A stretch of 64,000 nt of DNA from Arthrobacter sp. CAU 1506 (GCF_005047635.1 NZ_SUKC01000011.1:62001-126000), one strand, 5' to 3'. Positions 29,636 to 38,709 are shown, counted from the first letter of the stretch. Translations and numbers: made by a program. Notes: generated from the letters alone by a model not told the origin.

Positions 29636-30715
29636 GTGGACGCCGAGAGCAAAGACCGCGTCAAACAGCTGCGCAATGCCGACCTGGGCCTGGCGGTGGT
29701 GCTGGCCACCGTCCTGACCGGATGCACCGGCGGTGTCAGCGGCGCGCCGAACAGCGGCGGCAGCGCCGGGGCCAACCAGGAGGTGGGCACCGCGGCTTCC
29801 GGGCTGGACGAGCCGTGGTCCATCGCGGTACTGCCCGACGGCAGCGCCCTCATTTCGGAGAACAACACCGGCCTGATCAAACACGTTGTGGACGGCGAAA
29901 CAGTGGCCGCGGTCCCGGTGGAGTCCCCACTGGAAACCACCGGAGAGGGAGGATTGCTGGGGCTGGAGCTCAGCCCCAATTTCGACGCCGATGCCCGTCT
30001 TTACGTCTACCTCACCTCGCCAGAGGACAACCGCGTGGTCAGCTACCGCTGGAAAGACGGCCAGCTCAGCGACGGGCGGGAGATTGTCACCGGAATCCCC
30101 AAAGCCGGGAACCACAACGGGGGCAGGATCAAGTTCGGCCCGGATGACTACCTCTACATCGCCACCGGTGATGCAGCGGTGTCCTCCCGGTCCCAGGACC
30201 GCTCCTCGTTGGGTGGCAAGATCCTTCGCGTCACTGCCGACGGCGATCCCGCGCCTGGCAACCCGTTCGGCGACAGCCCGGTGTACAGCTACGGCCACCG
30301 CAACGTGCAGGGACTTGCCTGGGACGCGGACGGCCGCCTCTGGGCCACGGAGTTCGGCCCGGACCGGGACGACGAGCTGAACCTGATCGAAGCCGGCGGC
30401 AACTACGGCTGGCCGGAGGTGACCGGTGCCCCCGGCGACGATCGGTTCATCGACGCCAAAGTGGTCTGGCCCTCCACCGCGGATGCTTCACCGAGCGGCA
30501 TGGCCCTGGTGGACGGCACGGCATGGATTGCCGCGCTGCGCGGCCAGCGGCTATGGAAGGTGGAACTGGACGGCACGTCAGCCGGAGAGCCCGAGGCCTT
30601 TTATGAGGGCGAATTCGGCCGGCTGCGCGACGTCGTCGCTGCTCCGGGCGGAGGACTCTGGGTGCTCACCAACGGCACTGACAATGACCGGATGCTGGCC
30701 GTTCCTGTGAAGTAG
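29636..30715 (+). CDS. PQQ-dependent sugar dehydrogenase-like lipoprotein
   Basis: 359 residues, GTG start. Signal sequence ending in lipobox LTGC (Cys30) predicts lipid anchoring outside the membrane. The body is a soluble glucose/sorbosone dehydrogenase (GSDH) beta-propeller: LDEPWSIAVLPDGSALISEN, EGGLLGLELSPNF, NHNGGRIKFGPDDYLYIATG, YSYGHRNVQGLAWD, WATEFGPDRDDELN and GGNYGWPEV, which include the catalytic His and Ca/PQQ site region. It would oxidise sugars with PQQ; whether this organism makes PQQ is not shown here. Paired with the membrane protein upstream. Confidence 0.87.
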   Translation: MDAESKDRVKQLRNADLGLAVVLATVLTGCTGGVSGAPNSGGSAGANQEVGTAASGLDEPWSIAVLPDGSALISENNTGLIKHVVDGETVAAVPVESPLETTGEGGLLGLELSPNFDADARLYVYLTSPEDNRVVSYRWKDGQLSDGREIVTGIPKAGNHNGGRIKFGPDDYLYIATGDAAVSSRSQDRSSLGGKILRVTADGDPAPGNPFGDSPVYSYGHRNVQGLAWDADGRLWATEFGPDRDDELNLIEAGGNYGWPEVTGAPGDDRFIDAKVVWPSTADASPSGMALVDGTAWIAALRGQRLWKVELDGTSAGEPEAFYEGEFGRLRDVVAAPGGGLWVLTNGTDNDRMLAVPVK

Positions 30716-30826
30716 GCTACAAAAGCCCTCTCGATTTCACTTTCGCAGAAATGTCCTGCTAGAGTTACATGTCGTTGCGAGGGAAAAAACAGAGGGAAAC
30801 CGCTGCTGAGACCTTCAGGAACAGAT

Positions 30827-30899
30827 GCACCTCTAGCTCAACTGGCAGAGCAATTGACTCTTAATCAATGGGTTCCGGGTTCGAGTCCCGGGGGGTGCA
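30827..30899 (+). tRNA. tRNA-Lys (anticodon CTT)
   Basis: Cloverleaf drawn by eye: acceptor GCACCTC / GGGGTGC with one G-T pair, anticodon stem ATTGA / TCAAT around loop CTCTTAA (anticodon CTT), T-arm CCGGG-TTCGAGT-CCCGG, discriminator A30899. CCA is not encoded. The sugar dehydrogenase stop is 112 nt upstream. Confidence 0.95.
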
Positions 30900-30904
30900 C
30901 AGAC

Positions 30905-30954
30905 AAACCCCGTCTGGCAAAGCGAAAAGCTTCGCCGGGCGGGGTTTCTTTTTT
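30905..30954 (+). terminator. Rho-independent terminator after tRNA-Lys
   Basis: Stem AAACCCCG (30905-30912) / CGGGGTTT (30940-30947) with a nested AAGC/GCTT, followed by TTTCTTTTTT. Confidence 0.92.
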
Positions 30955-31144
30955 GCCCTGATCGGCCTGGGCTGTTGGCATGGACTCCTAGGGCTTGCCA
31001 ACACCTTGCCGGCCGGCACGGCCACCTGGTTTGCCGGCCGCTGAGGACCCCTGCCGGACCTCTTGCCGGAACGTAGTCCTGCCATTCAATAAGCTGCGCA
31101 TCGTCAGTAGGATGAAGGCCCAGCCTGCGTTTGAGGAGTCCGTC

Positions 31145-32206
31145 ATGAAAGCTGCGCGCTACTACGACCAGAGGGACATCAGGATCGAGGACATTCCGGA
31201 GCCGGAACTCAAACCCGGAACGGTCGCCATCGACGTGGCGTGGTGCGGCATCTGCGGCACCGATCTGCACGAGTACCTGGAAGGACCAATCTTCATTCCG
31301 CCCAAGGGCTCGCCACACCCCATCTCGGGCGAAGAGGCACCGGTGACCATGGGACATGAGTTCTCCGGGACGATTTCCGCCCTGGGCGACGGAGTCACCG
31401 ACCTGGAAGTCGGCCAGAACGTGGTGGTTGAGCCCTACATCATCCACAGCGACGTCGAGACCGGCCCCGGCCATGCCTATCAGCTGTCCAAGGACATGAA
31501 CTTCATCGGGCTGGGCGGACGCGGCGGCGGGCTGTCCGAGAAGATCGTGGTGGAGCGCCGCTGGGTCCACGCGATCGGGGACATTCCGCTGGACCAGGCG
31601 GCGCTGATCGAACCGCTCTCGGTGGGACACCACGCTTTTGTGCGCAGCCAGGCGAAGTCCGGCGATACCGCCATTGTCGGAGGGGCTGGGCCCATTGGCT
31701 TGCTGACCGCGGCCGTACTCAAGGCCTCCGGCTTGACCGTCTATATCTCGGAACTCAGCGAGGCGCGCAAGAAAATGGCCCGGGACACCGGCGTCGCGGA
31801 TCAAGTATTCGACCCGAGGGACGGCGATGTTGCCCAGCGCGTCCGTGACCTGACGGGCGGCAAGGGCGCCGACGTCGGTTTCGAGTGCAGCTCGGTCCCG
31901 GTTGTCCTGAACATGCTGATGGATGCCGTCCGGCCGGGTGGCGTCATTGTCAACGTCTCCATCTGGGGCCACAAGCCCGAAGTGGATATGCCTTCCTTGG
32001 TGCTCAAAGAGATCGACCTGCGCGGGACAATCGGCTACGCGAACGACCATCCCAGCACCATTAAGCTGGTGCAGGAGGGCAAGCTGGATTTGGCCCCGTT
32101 CATCACCGCGAAGATCCCGCTGGACGACCTCGTCTCCGGCGGCTTCGACCAGCTGATTAACAACAATGAGGAGCACGTAAAGATCTTGGTGAATCCGACG
32201 GCATGA
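31145..32206 (+). CDS. Zn-dependent (R,R)-butanediol dehydrogenase-like enzyme
   Basis: Medium-chain alcohol dehydrogenase, 353 residues, likely interconverting 2,3-butanediol and acetoin with NAD. Catalytic zinc residues are present: Cys37 in WCGICGTD, His71 and Glu72 in MGHEF. The Rossmann region is GGAGPIGLLTAAVL. The usual structural-zinc loop with four Cys is missing: between VVVEPYI and FIGLGGRGGG (roughly residues 95-125) no Cys occurs. ATG 31145 has GAGGAG 7 nt upstream. The next gene overlaps it by 4 nt. Confidence 0.87.
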   Translation: MKAARYYDQRDIRIEDIPEPELKPGTVAIDVAWCGICGTDLHEYLEGPIFIPPKGSPHPISGEEAPVTMGHEFSGTISALGDGVTDLEVGQNVVVEPYIIHSDVETGPGHAYQLSKDMNFIGLGGRGGGLSEKIVVERRWVHAIGDIPLDQAALIEPLSVGHHAFVRSQAKSGDTAIVGGAGPIGLLTAAVLKASGLTVYISELSEARKKMARDTGVADQVFDPRDGDVAQRVRDLTGGKGADVGFECSSVPVVLNMLMDAVRPGGVIVNVSIWGHKPEVDMPSLVLKEIDLRGTIGYANDHPSTIKLVQEGKLDLAPFITAKIPLDDLVSGGFDQLINNNEEHVKILVNPTA

Positions 32207-33186
32207 GTTTCTCCCCAGCCTCCGATGACCTCTGCGGCCGCCTTGGCCTGACCCAGCCGATCTTCAACGCCCCGATGGCCGGGGCTGCCGGCGGCCGCTT
32301 GGCTGCGGCGGTTTCGTCTGCCGGCGGACTGGGCATGGTGGGCATCGGCGGCGGAGTCGCCACGGATTGGCTGCAGCGCGAGCTGGCGTTGGCTGCATCC
32401 TCGGGCAAGCCGTGGGGCGCGGGGCTAATGGCGTGGGTGCTGAGCGAGTCCTTGGAGCCACTGCGGGTGGTGCTGGAACACCGTCCGAACCTGGTCGGCA
32501 TCAGCTTCGGCGATCCCAGTGCGGCAGCTTCGATGGCCCGCGACGCCGGCGCGTTGGTGGCCATGCAAGTGGGGAACCACGCGGACCTTCAGCGTGCGCT
32601 GGAAGATGACATCGACGTCGTCGTGGTCCGTGGCAGCGAAGGTGGCGGCCACGGTCGTAACGAAGTGGCCACCTTGCCACTGCTGCAGTTGGCGCTGGAC
32701 CAGACGGAGAAACCGGTCCTGGCTGCCGGCGGGATCGCGACGGCACGGGGTGTGGCAGCTGTACTGGCGGCCGGGGCGCAGGGTGCGTGGATCGGGACCC
32801 GGTTCGCGGCCTGCACTGAATCCACCAGCCCCGCCAGGGCCAAAGAGGCCATCGCCGGTGCCGGTACGGACGACACGGTCTACACCCGTGCCTTCGACAT
32901 CGCCCAGCAGGTACCCTGGCCCGCCGAGTTCGGCGGCCGCGCGCTGCGCAACCAGTTCAGCGACCGTTGGGCGGACGACCTTGAGGCACTGCAGGCCGAA
33001 GTGGCTTCAGCTCCGCGGATCACGGAGGCAATTGATGCAGCACGCCGCGATGCGGACGTAGCCCAAGCACCCGTTTATGCCGGCCAGTCTGCGGGCATCA
33101 CGCACGGAGGGGAAACTGCTGCCGAAGTGGTGGCTGATCTTGCCGGGTTCCGCGCGCATTTGAGGGCGTCGGCATCCCGCTGGTGA
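32203..33186 (+). CDS. Nitronate monooxygenase / 2-nitropropane dioxygenase family
   Basis: FMN enzyme of 327 residues, TIM barrel. Signatures: LTQPIFNAPMAGAAGGRLAA (N-terminal), VVRGSEGGGHGRNEVATLPL (FMN-binding loop with the catalytic-type His), AAGGIATARGVAAVLAAGAQ and GTRFAACTES. Members oxidise nitronates, but many are enoyl-reductase-like, so the substrate is unsure. ATG 32203 overlaps the butanediol dehydrogenase stop as ATGA, a tight operon that may point to a shared pathway. Convergent with the MarR gene. Confidence 0.88.
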   Translation: MSFSPASDDLCGRLGLTQPIFNAPMAGAAGGRLAAAVSSAGGLGMVGIGGGVATDWLQRELALAASSGKPWGAGLMAWVLSESLEPLRVVLEHRPNLVGISFGDPSAAASMARDAGALVAMQVGNHADLQRALEDDIDVVVVRGSEGGGHGRNEVATLPLLQLALDQTEKPVLAAGGIATARGVAAVLAAGAQGAWIGTRFAACTESTSPARAKEAIAGAGTDDTVYTRAFDIAQQVPWPAEFGGRALRNQFSDRWADDLEALQAEVASAPRITEAIDAARRDADVAQAPVYAGQSAGITHGGETAAEVVADLAGFRAHLRASASRW

Positions 33187-33321
33187 AGCCTGGCCTTCCG
33201 GTGATAGAGGCCCGGCATCCCTTAACGAGCAGGCGCGAGGCTCGCGAAGTTCGCGTGGTGAAGACCTAGACTCCGCCGGTGGAGAGACAAGGCCGGCAAA
33301 AAACGGCGCTGGAAAGGCGGG

Positions 33322-33813
33322 TCAGTCGCCGTCTTCGAGGTTCTCGAGGTTTTCGAGCTCGACGACGTCGATGGGTTCGGCCCCGCCGATGCCAAAACGG
33401 GTGTTGCCGAGCCTGCGGATGATGACGGTCAGGCGTTCCTTGAGCTCGTCCATCTGGTCGCCATTGCCGCTGCTGAGCAGCCGCTCCAACTCCGCGGCCT
33501 TCTTAAGCGCCAACTGGCCTTCGTCGCTGATCTGTACGATCTGCCGACGTCGGTCCACCTCGCTACGGGCCCGGACAATGTGCCCGTGCACTTCAAGCCG
33601 GCCCAGCGTCTTACCCATGGTCTGGGCCTGCACACGCACCCGGTTCGCCAATTGCGCTTGGGTCATCTCGCCATCGGCGGCCAACACTTCCAGGGCGATA
33701 ACGCCGGCGTGTGTCAGTCCGAGGCCGGCTAATTTGTCGTTCCACTCATGCTCCACCAACCGCGCGGCGGTGGAGAGCAACCGTGGCATCGGCCAATTTT
33801 TCAAATCCGGCAT
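33322..33813 (-). CDS. MarR-family regulator
   Basis: 163 residues with the MarR winged helix: LTHAGVIALEVLAADGEMTQ, ANRVRVQAQTMGKTLGRLEVHG and the wing ARSEVDRRRQIVQIS. The C-terminal helices end in an acidic tail rich in Glu and Asn. Divergent from the Bcp gene with a 90-nt shared promoter region, so it may control a peroxide response; this is inference. TATACT at 33826-33821 ends 7 nt before the ATG, giving a probable leaderless start. Confidence 0.88.
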   Translation of the reverse strand: MPDLKNWPMPRLLSTAARLVEHEWNDKLAGLGLTHAGVIALEVLAADGEMTQAQLANRVRVQAQTMGKTLGRLEVHGHIVRARSEVDRRRQIVQISDEGQLALKKAAELERLLSSGNGDQMDELKERLTVIIRRLGNTRFGIGGAEPIDVVELENLENLEDGD

Positions 33814-33903
33814 GCCCTCAAGTATACGTATGTTGCCCCGGCTGTCAGGGGGCCGACTTGGCTATGCTGGTGCTGAAACCCGAAATCGCGAAGGAGCTGC
33901 CCC

Positions 33904-34377
33904 ATGGCCGAACGACTTTCAACTGGCGACATCGCGCCGGAATTTACGCTCCCGGACTCAGCCGGCAACACCGTTTCACTGGCCGACTATCGTGGCCAAA
34001 ACGTTGTGGTCTACTTCTATCCTGCCGCCTCGACACCGGGCTGCACGAAGGAAGCTTGCGATTTCCGTGACAACCTCGCCTCACTCAAGGGAGCCGGTTA
34101 CGCAGTGCTGGGCATCTCCCCCGACCCGCTCCCCAAGCTGGTGAAATTCGCCGAGAACGAGCAGCTGAATTTCCCCCTGCTCTCCGATGAAGACCACGCC
34201 GTGGCCGAGGCCTACGCCGCCTGGGGAGAAAAGAAGAACTACGGCAAGGTCTACGAGGGCCTGATCCGCTCCACCATCGTGGTGGACCCCGCGGGAAAGG
34301 TGGCCCTGGCCCAGTACAACGTCCGCGCCACCGGGCACGTGGCCAAACTGCGGCGCGACCTGGGCCTGGACAACTAG
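33904..34377 (+). CDS. bcp: Thioredoxin-dependent thiol peroxidase, Bcp/PrxQ
   Basis: Peroxiredoxin of 157 residues that reduces hydrogen peroxide and organic peroxides with thioredoxin. The peroxidatic Cys47 and resolving Cys52 occur in TPGCTKEACDFRD, the atypical 2-Cys PrxQ pattern. DIAPEFTLPD and VLGISPDPLPKLVKF are also diagnostic. ATG 33904 has GAAGGAG upstream and a TATGCT -10 lies at about 33862-33867. Divergent from the MarR gene. Confidence 0.95.
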   Translation: MAERLSTGDIAPEFTLPDSAGNTVSLADYRGQNVVVYFYPAASTPGCTKEACDFRDNLASLKGAGYAVLGISPDPLPKLVKFAENEQLNFPLLSDEDHAVAEAYAAWGEKKNYGKVYEGLIRSTIVVDPAGKVALAQYNVRATGHVAKLRRDLGLDN

Positions 34378-34487
34378 GTCCCGACAGGGGTCCTGCCGGC
34401 GGCCGGCAGGACCCGCCGGAGACTTGCCCCGGTTGCCGGTAGACTAATTGCTGTTCCTCAACGGCCGCAGTCCGGCCCGGAGCACAT

Positions 34488-34572
<85 letters not shown>

Positions 34573-34578
34573 CCAACA

Positions 34579-34612
34579 AGAGCCCTGCAGCCCAGAAGCT
34601 GCGGGGCTCTTT
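34579..34612 (+). terminator. Terminator after tRNA-Leu
   Basis: 13-bp stem AGAGCCCTGCAGC / GCTGCGGGGCTCT with one T-G pair, followed by TT only. Its right arm is the first copy of the tandem repeat that follows. Confidence 0.75.
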
Positions 34613-34756
34613 GCGTTAAGCCACGGCCTCCCGGTCCCGCTCCGCGACAACCGCGGGGCTCTTCGGGATGAGCCCCGGCCTCCCGGCACCGCCCGCGGCA
34701 ACCGCGGGGCTCTTCGCGTTAAGCCACGGCCTCCCGGTCCCGCTCCGCGACAGCGG
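34601..34756 (+). repeat. Three tandem ~52-bp repeats after tRNA-Leu
   Basis: Units begin at 34601, 34653 and 34704 with GCGGGGCTCTT and continue with AAGCCACGGCCTCCCGGTCC (units 1 and 3 nearly the same; unit 2 diverged). Each unit repeats the right arm of the tRNA terminator. No gene is seen in 34613-34975. Confidence 0.85.
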
Positions 34757-34894
34757 CGCCCCGCCCCGCCCCGCGGCAGAGGCGCACCGCCGTCGTGCTG
34801 GATGCGGTGCTGTCACCAAATTGTGATGCTTTTGTCCCACGCCAGAACGTGAAACCGATGCTTTCGATCTTTCATGTGACTAAGCTCTCATCAA

Positions 34895-34922
34895 GCGGAG
34901 CCGTGCCATAGCGCGGCTCCGC
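34895..34922 (+). promoter_or_regulatory. Hairpin in the leader of the peptide-binding protein gene
   Basis: 9-bp perfect stem GCGGAGCCG / CGGCTCCGC with a 10-nt loop, 53 nt before the start of the binding-protein gene. It could stabilise the mRNA or affect its start; no riboswitch family is recognised. Confidence 0.45.
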
Positions 34923-34975
34923 CGGTCGCCGCACACACGGTCGGCGCCCCACCTCACGTCCACGAGGAGCAGTCC

Positions 34976-36670
34976 ATGTCATTCACTGGAACCACTTCAG
35001 GTGGCCCGCGCCGAGGCCGGCGCACCGCAGCCGCTATAGCCGGCCTGGCCGCCGGCGCACTCATCCTGTCCGGCTGTGCCCAAAGCGAGCGCGGCGGCGG
35101 AACGGACGCCGAAAGCGAAGGCGGCGTCAACTCGACCTTCGTTTTCGCCGCCTCTTCCGATCCGAAATCGCTGGATCCGGCCTACGCGAGCGACGGCGAA
35201 TCCTTCCGCGTGAGCCGCCAGATCTTCGAGGGCCTGGTGGGCGTGGAACCCGGAACGGCTGATCCGGCCCCGTTGCTGGCCGAGTCCTGGGAAGCGTCCG
35301 ACGACGGCCTGTCCTACACCTTCAAGCTGAAGGAAGGCGTGAAGTTCCACGACGACACCGACTTCAACGCCGAAGCGGTGTGCTTCAACTTCGACCGCTG
35401 GTACAACTTCACCGGCGTCCAGCAGTCACAGGCCGTGAGCTACTACTACGGCTCGCTCTTCAAGGGCTACTCCGACTCCCCCGAAACCGCCGTCTACGAC
35501 TCTTGCGAAGCCGCCAGCGACACCGAAGTCACGGTCAAGCTGGCCAAGCCGTTCGCCGGTTTCATCGCCGCACTGTCGCTGCCCGCCTTCGCGATGCAGA
35601 GCCCGAAAGCGATGGAAGAGTTCAAGGCAGACGAGGTCGGCGGCTCGGCCGAAGCTCCGGTGTTGAGCGAATACGCCGAGGGACACCCGGTGGGCACCGG
35701 GCCGTTCAAGTTCGACAGCTGGGAGGCCGGCCAGTCGCTGGAGCTGTCCTACTTCGACGGCTACTGGGGCGACCGCGGACAGATCGACAAGATCATCTTC
35801 CGAATCATCGACGACCCGAACGCCCGCCGCCAGGCCCTGGAAGCCGGACAGATCGACGGCTACGACCTGGTAGCCCCGGCGGACACCCAGGCACTGGCGG
35901 ACGCGGGCTTCAAGATCGTGCCGCGCGATCCGTTCACCATTCTCTATCTGGGGCTCAACCAGAAGGTGAAGCCGCTCTCCGACCTGAAGGTGCGCCAGGC
36001 GCTCTCCTACGCGATCGATAAGGACGCGCTGGTCAAGCAGACGCTGCCCGAGGGAACCAAGGTCGCCTCGCAGTTCGTCCCGGACATGGTCAACGGCTAC
36101 AACGACGACGTGACGACCTATGCGTACGATCCGGCGAAGGCCAAGGAACTGCTGGCCGAGGCCGGCTACGCGGATGGACTGGAGCTGCAGTTCAACTACC
36201 CCACCGGCGTCTCCCGGCCGTACATGCCGACGCCGGAGCAGGTGTTCACCAATTTGAGCGCCCAGCTGGAAGAAGTGGGCATCACCATCAAGGCGCAGCC
36301 GGACAAGTGGGCTCCGGACTACTTGGACCGGGTCCAAGCCAGCGAGGACCATGGCATCCACCTGCTGGGCTGGACCGGCGACTACAACGACACTGACAAC
36401 TTTGTCGGCGTGTTCTTCGGACAGGAGAAGCCGGAATTCGGCTTCGACAACAAGGAACTGTTCGACAAGCTGGCCGAGGCCCGTGGCACCAGCAAGGTCG
36501 AAGAGCAGACGCCGCTGTACGAGGAGATCAACGCTGACATCGCCGACTACGTCCCGGCCATCCCGCTGGCGCATCCGGCCCCGTCGCTGGCCTTCGCGCC
36601 CCGGGTGGAGTCCTACCCGGCCAGCCCGGTGAACGACGAGGTCTTCAACACGATCAAACTGACCGAGTAG
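34976..36670 (+). CDS. ABC transporter substrate-binding lipoprotein (SBP family 5)
   Basis: Extracytoplasmic binding protein for peptides, nickel or sugars, 564 residues. Lipobox LSGC (Cys34) after an RRGRR-basic signal. Family 5 motifs follow: SLDPAYASDGESFRVSRQIF, YTFKLKEGVKFHDDTDFNAE, GTGPFKFDSWE and QALSYAIDKDALVKQ. RBS GAGGAG 6 nt before ATG 34976. First gene of the importer operon; a strong intra-operon hairpin follows it. A paralogue (~40998) shares the whole architecture. Confidence 0.93.
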   Translation: MSFTGTTSGGPRRGRRTAAAIAGLAAGALILSGCAQSERGGGTDAESEGGVNSTFVFAASSDPKSLDPAYASDGESFRVSRQIFEGLVGVEPGTADPAPLLAESWEASDDGLSYTFKLKEGVKFHDDTDFNAEAVCFNFDRWYNFTGVQQSQAVSYYYGSLFKGYSDSPETAVYDSCEAASDTEVTVKLAKPFAGFIAALSLPAFAMQSPKAMEEFKADEVGGSAEAPVLSEYAEGHPVGTGPFKFDSWEAGQSLELSYFDGYWGDRGQIDKIIFRIIDDPNARRQALEAGQIDGYDLVAPADTQALADAGFKIVPRDPFTILYLGLNQKVKPLSDLKVRQALSYAIDKDALVKQTLPEGTKVASQFVPDMVNGYNDDVTTYAYDPAKAKELLAEAGYADGLELQFNYPTGVSRPYMPTPEQVFTNLSAQLEEVGITIKAQPDKWAPDYLDRVQASEDHGIHLLGWTGDYNDTDNFVGVFFGQEKPEFGFDNKELFDKLAEARGTSKVEEQTPLYEEINADIADYVPAIPLAHPAPSLAFAPRVESYPASPVNDEVFNTIKLTE

Positions 36671-36676
36671 TCCCGC

Positions 36677-36707
36677 CGCCGGGACCCGCCACGTGCGGGT
36701 CCCGGCG
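36677..36707 (+). other. Hairpin between binding-protein and permease genes
   Basis: 13-bp perfect stem 36677-36689 / 36695-36707 (CGCCGGGACCCGC and complement) with loop CACGT, in the 90-nt gap before the first permease. It has no T tract. Such hairpins often protect the upstream mRNA, giving more binding protein than permease. Confidence 0.7.
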
Positions 36708-36760
36708 TTACCACCCCACGGCAACAGGACGAGGCGCCCACCAGGCGCCGGAAGGATACT

Positions 36761-37762
36761 GTGCTAAGAGTTATCGGCAAACGCATCGCGTTGCTCATCC
36801 CCACACTCATCGGGCTCTCGCTGCTGCTCTTCCTGTGGGTGCGCAGCCTGCCCGGCGGCCCGGCCACCGCATTGCTGGGCGACCGTGCCACTCCCGACGC
36901 GGTGGCACGGATCAACGAGCTCTACGGCTTCGACCGGCCGCTGATCGAGCAGTACTTCGTCTACATGGGGAAGCTGCTTCAAGGCGATTTCGGCACCTCG
37001 ATCCTGACCGGCCGGCCGGTGCTTGAAGAATTCGGCACCCGGTTCCCGGCGACCCTTGAACTGACCATCGTGGCCTTGATCTTCGCCGTCGGCATCGGCA
37101 TTCCGCTCGGGTATCAGGCAGCCAAGAACTACGGGAAGTGGCCGGACCATTCGTCGGTGGTCCTGTCGCTGATCGGCATCACCGTCCCGGTCTTCTTCCT
37201 GGCCTTCATCCTCAAATGGCTCTTCGCCATCAAGCTGCCCTGGTTCCCCACCGACGGCCGGCAGAATCCGCGCATCGACGCCACCCACGTGACCGACTTC
37301 TACGTGCTGGACGGCATCCTCACCCGGGAGTGGGACGCGGCCTGGGACGCGTTCATGCATCTGGTCCTGCCCGGCATCGCGCTGGGCACCATCCCGCTGG
37401 CCATCATTGTCCGCATCACCAGGGCCTCCGTGCTGGAGGTCCAGAATGCCGACTACGTCCGCACGGCCAGGGCCAAAGGGCTGCAGGAAAAAACCATCCG
37501 CAACCGTTTTGTGCTCCGCAATGCCATGCTGCCGGTGACCACCACCATTGGCCTGCAACTGGGGCTGTTGGTCTCCGGCGCGGTGCTGACCGAGACGGTC
37601 TTCGCGTTCAGCGGGATCGGCAGGTTCCTGCGCGACGCCATCTTCAATCTGGACTATCCGGTACTGCAGGGGTTCATTATTTTCATTGCCGTGATCTATT
37701 CACTGATTAATCTGCTGGTGGACGTGTCCTACAGCGTCATCGACCCGAGGGTGCGTGTCTGA
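36761..37762 (+). CDS. ABC importer permease, DppB/OppB type
   Basis: 333-residue inner-membrane permease with about six helices. N-terminal LIPTLIGLSLLLFLWVRSLP, periplasmic loop, and the EAA-like cytoplasmic motif with KNYGKW, ADYVRTARAKGLQEKTIRNRF and NAMLPVTTTIG. GTG 36761 has GGAAGG 5 nt upstream. The next permease overlaps by 1 nt. Substrate is inferred from the SBP family only. Confidence 0.92.
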   Translation: MLRVIGKRIALLIPTLIGLSLLLFLWVRSLPGGPATALLGDRATPDAVARINELYGFDRPLIEQYFVYMGKLLQGDFGTSILTGRPVLEEFGTRFPATLELTIVALIFAVGIGIPLGYQAAKNYGKWPDHSSVVLSLIGITVPVFFLAFILKWLFAIKLPWFPTDGRQNPRIDATHVTDFYVLDGILTREWDAAWDAFMHLVLPGIALGTIPLAIIVRITRASVLEVQNADYVRTARAKGLQEKTIRNRFVLRNAMLPVTTTIGLQLGLLVSGAVLTETVFAFSGIGRFLRDAIFNLDYPVLQGFIIFIAVIYSLINLLVDVSYSVIDPRVRV

Positions 37763-38709
37763 TGAGCACAACTCTTCCTCCCCAGCCCGGCGGCGATACC
37801 GACGTCGCCGCACCCGTGCCCGTCGTCCGGGACACGGGCGGCACCAGCCTGTGGAAGGACGCCTTCCGCCGGCTGCGCAAGAACCCGCAAGCCATCGCCG
37901 GCGCCGTCATCGTGGGGCTGTTCCTGCTGGTGGCGGTCCTGGCCCCGGTGCTGGCCCGTTACGGCGGCGAAGAGCTGCCCGGCCGCACCTACATTACGCC
38001 CACCCACATCCCGGGCTTCGGTGTAGTGGAAGGCTTCCCGCTGGGGCTGGACCGCTTCGGCGGCGACCTGCTGAGCAAACTGATCTGGGGCGCGCAGGCG
38101 TCGCTGGTCATCGGTGTCATGTCCACGGCCATCGGCCTGGCCGGCGGCATGCTCTTGGGCATCATCGCCGGCGGCATCGGCGGCAAGGTCGACAACGTGA
38201 TCATGCGTGCCGTGGACATCCTGCTCTCCGTGCCGAACCTGCTCCTGGCAGTGTCCATTGCGGCCATCCTGGGCCAGGGTGCCTTCGCCGTGATGATTGC
38301 CATCGGCGTGGCGCAGGTGCCGATCTTCGCCCGGCTGCTGCGCTCATCGATGATTTCGCAGCGCAGCGCCGAATACATGCTGGCGGCGCAGACGCTGGGC
38401 CTCAGCCGCGGCGCCATCATCATGAACCACCAGCTGCCCAACAGCCTGGGGCCGGTAATCGTCCAGGCCACGCTGACGCTGGCCACCGCGGTGATCGACG
38501 CCGCTGCCCTTTCCTTCCTGGGTTTGGGCGGCGGGCGGCCACAAACCGCTGAATGGGGCCGGATGCTCACCTACGCCCAGGCCGAACTCGGCATCGCACC
38601 GCAGCTGGCTTTCCTGCCCGGACTCTGCATCGCCATCACGGCGCTGGGCTTCACGCTGCTGGGCGAGTCGTTGCGCGAGGCACTGGATCCGAAAACGCGG
38701 TCCAAGTAA
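37762..38709 (+). CDS. ABC importer permease, DppC/OppC type
   Basis: 315 residues. The N-terminal cytoplasmic segment is typical of OppC (AFRRLRKNPQAIAGAVIVGL), followed by a membrane domain with the EAA loop AEYMLAAQTLGLSRGAIIMNHQ and PNSLGPVIVQATL. ATG 37762 overlaps the stop of the first permease as TGATG. The importer's only ATPase gene in the window is on the opposite strand at 39049-40869. Confidence 0.93.
   Translation: MSTTLPPQPGGDTDVAAPVPVVRDTGGTSLWKDAFRRLRKNPQAIAGAVIVGLFLLVAVLAPVLARYGGEELPGRTYITPTHIPGFGVVEGFPLGLDRFGGDLLSKLIWGAQASLVIGVMSTAIGLAGGMLLGIIAGGIGGKVDNVIMRAVDILLSVPNLLLAVSIAAILGQGAFAVMIAIGVAQVPIFARLLRSSMISQRSAEYMLAAQTLGLSRGAIIMNHQLPNSLGPVIVQATLTLATAVIDAAALSFLGLGGGRPQTAEWGRMLTYAQAELGIAPQLAFLPGLCIAITALGFTLLGESLREALDPKTRSK

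Noticed and set aside
30833-32176. Minus-strand frame over tRNA-Lys and the butanediol dehydrogenase gene
   Set aside because: It covers a tRNA gene and reads backwards across a clear dehydrogenase.
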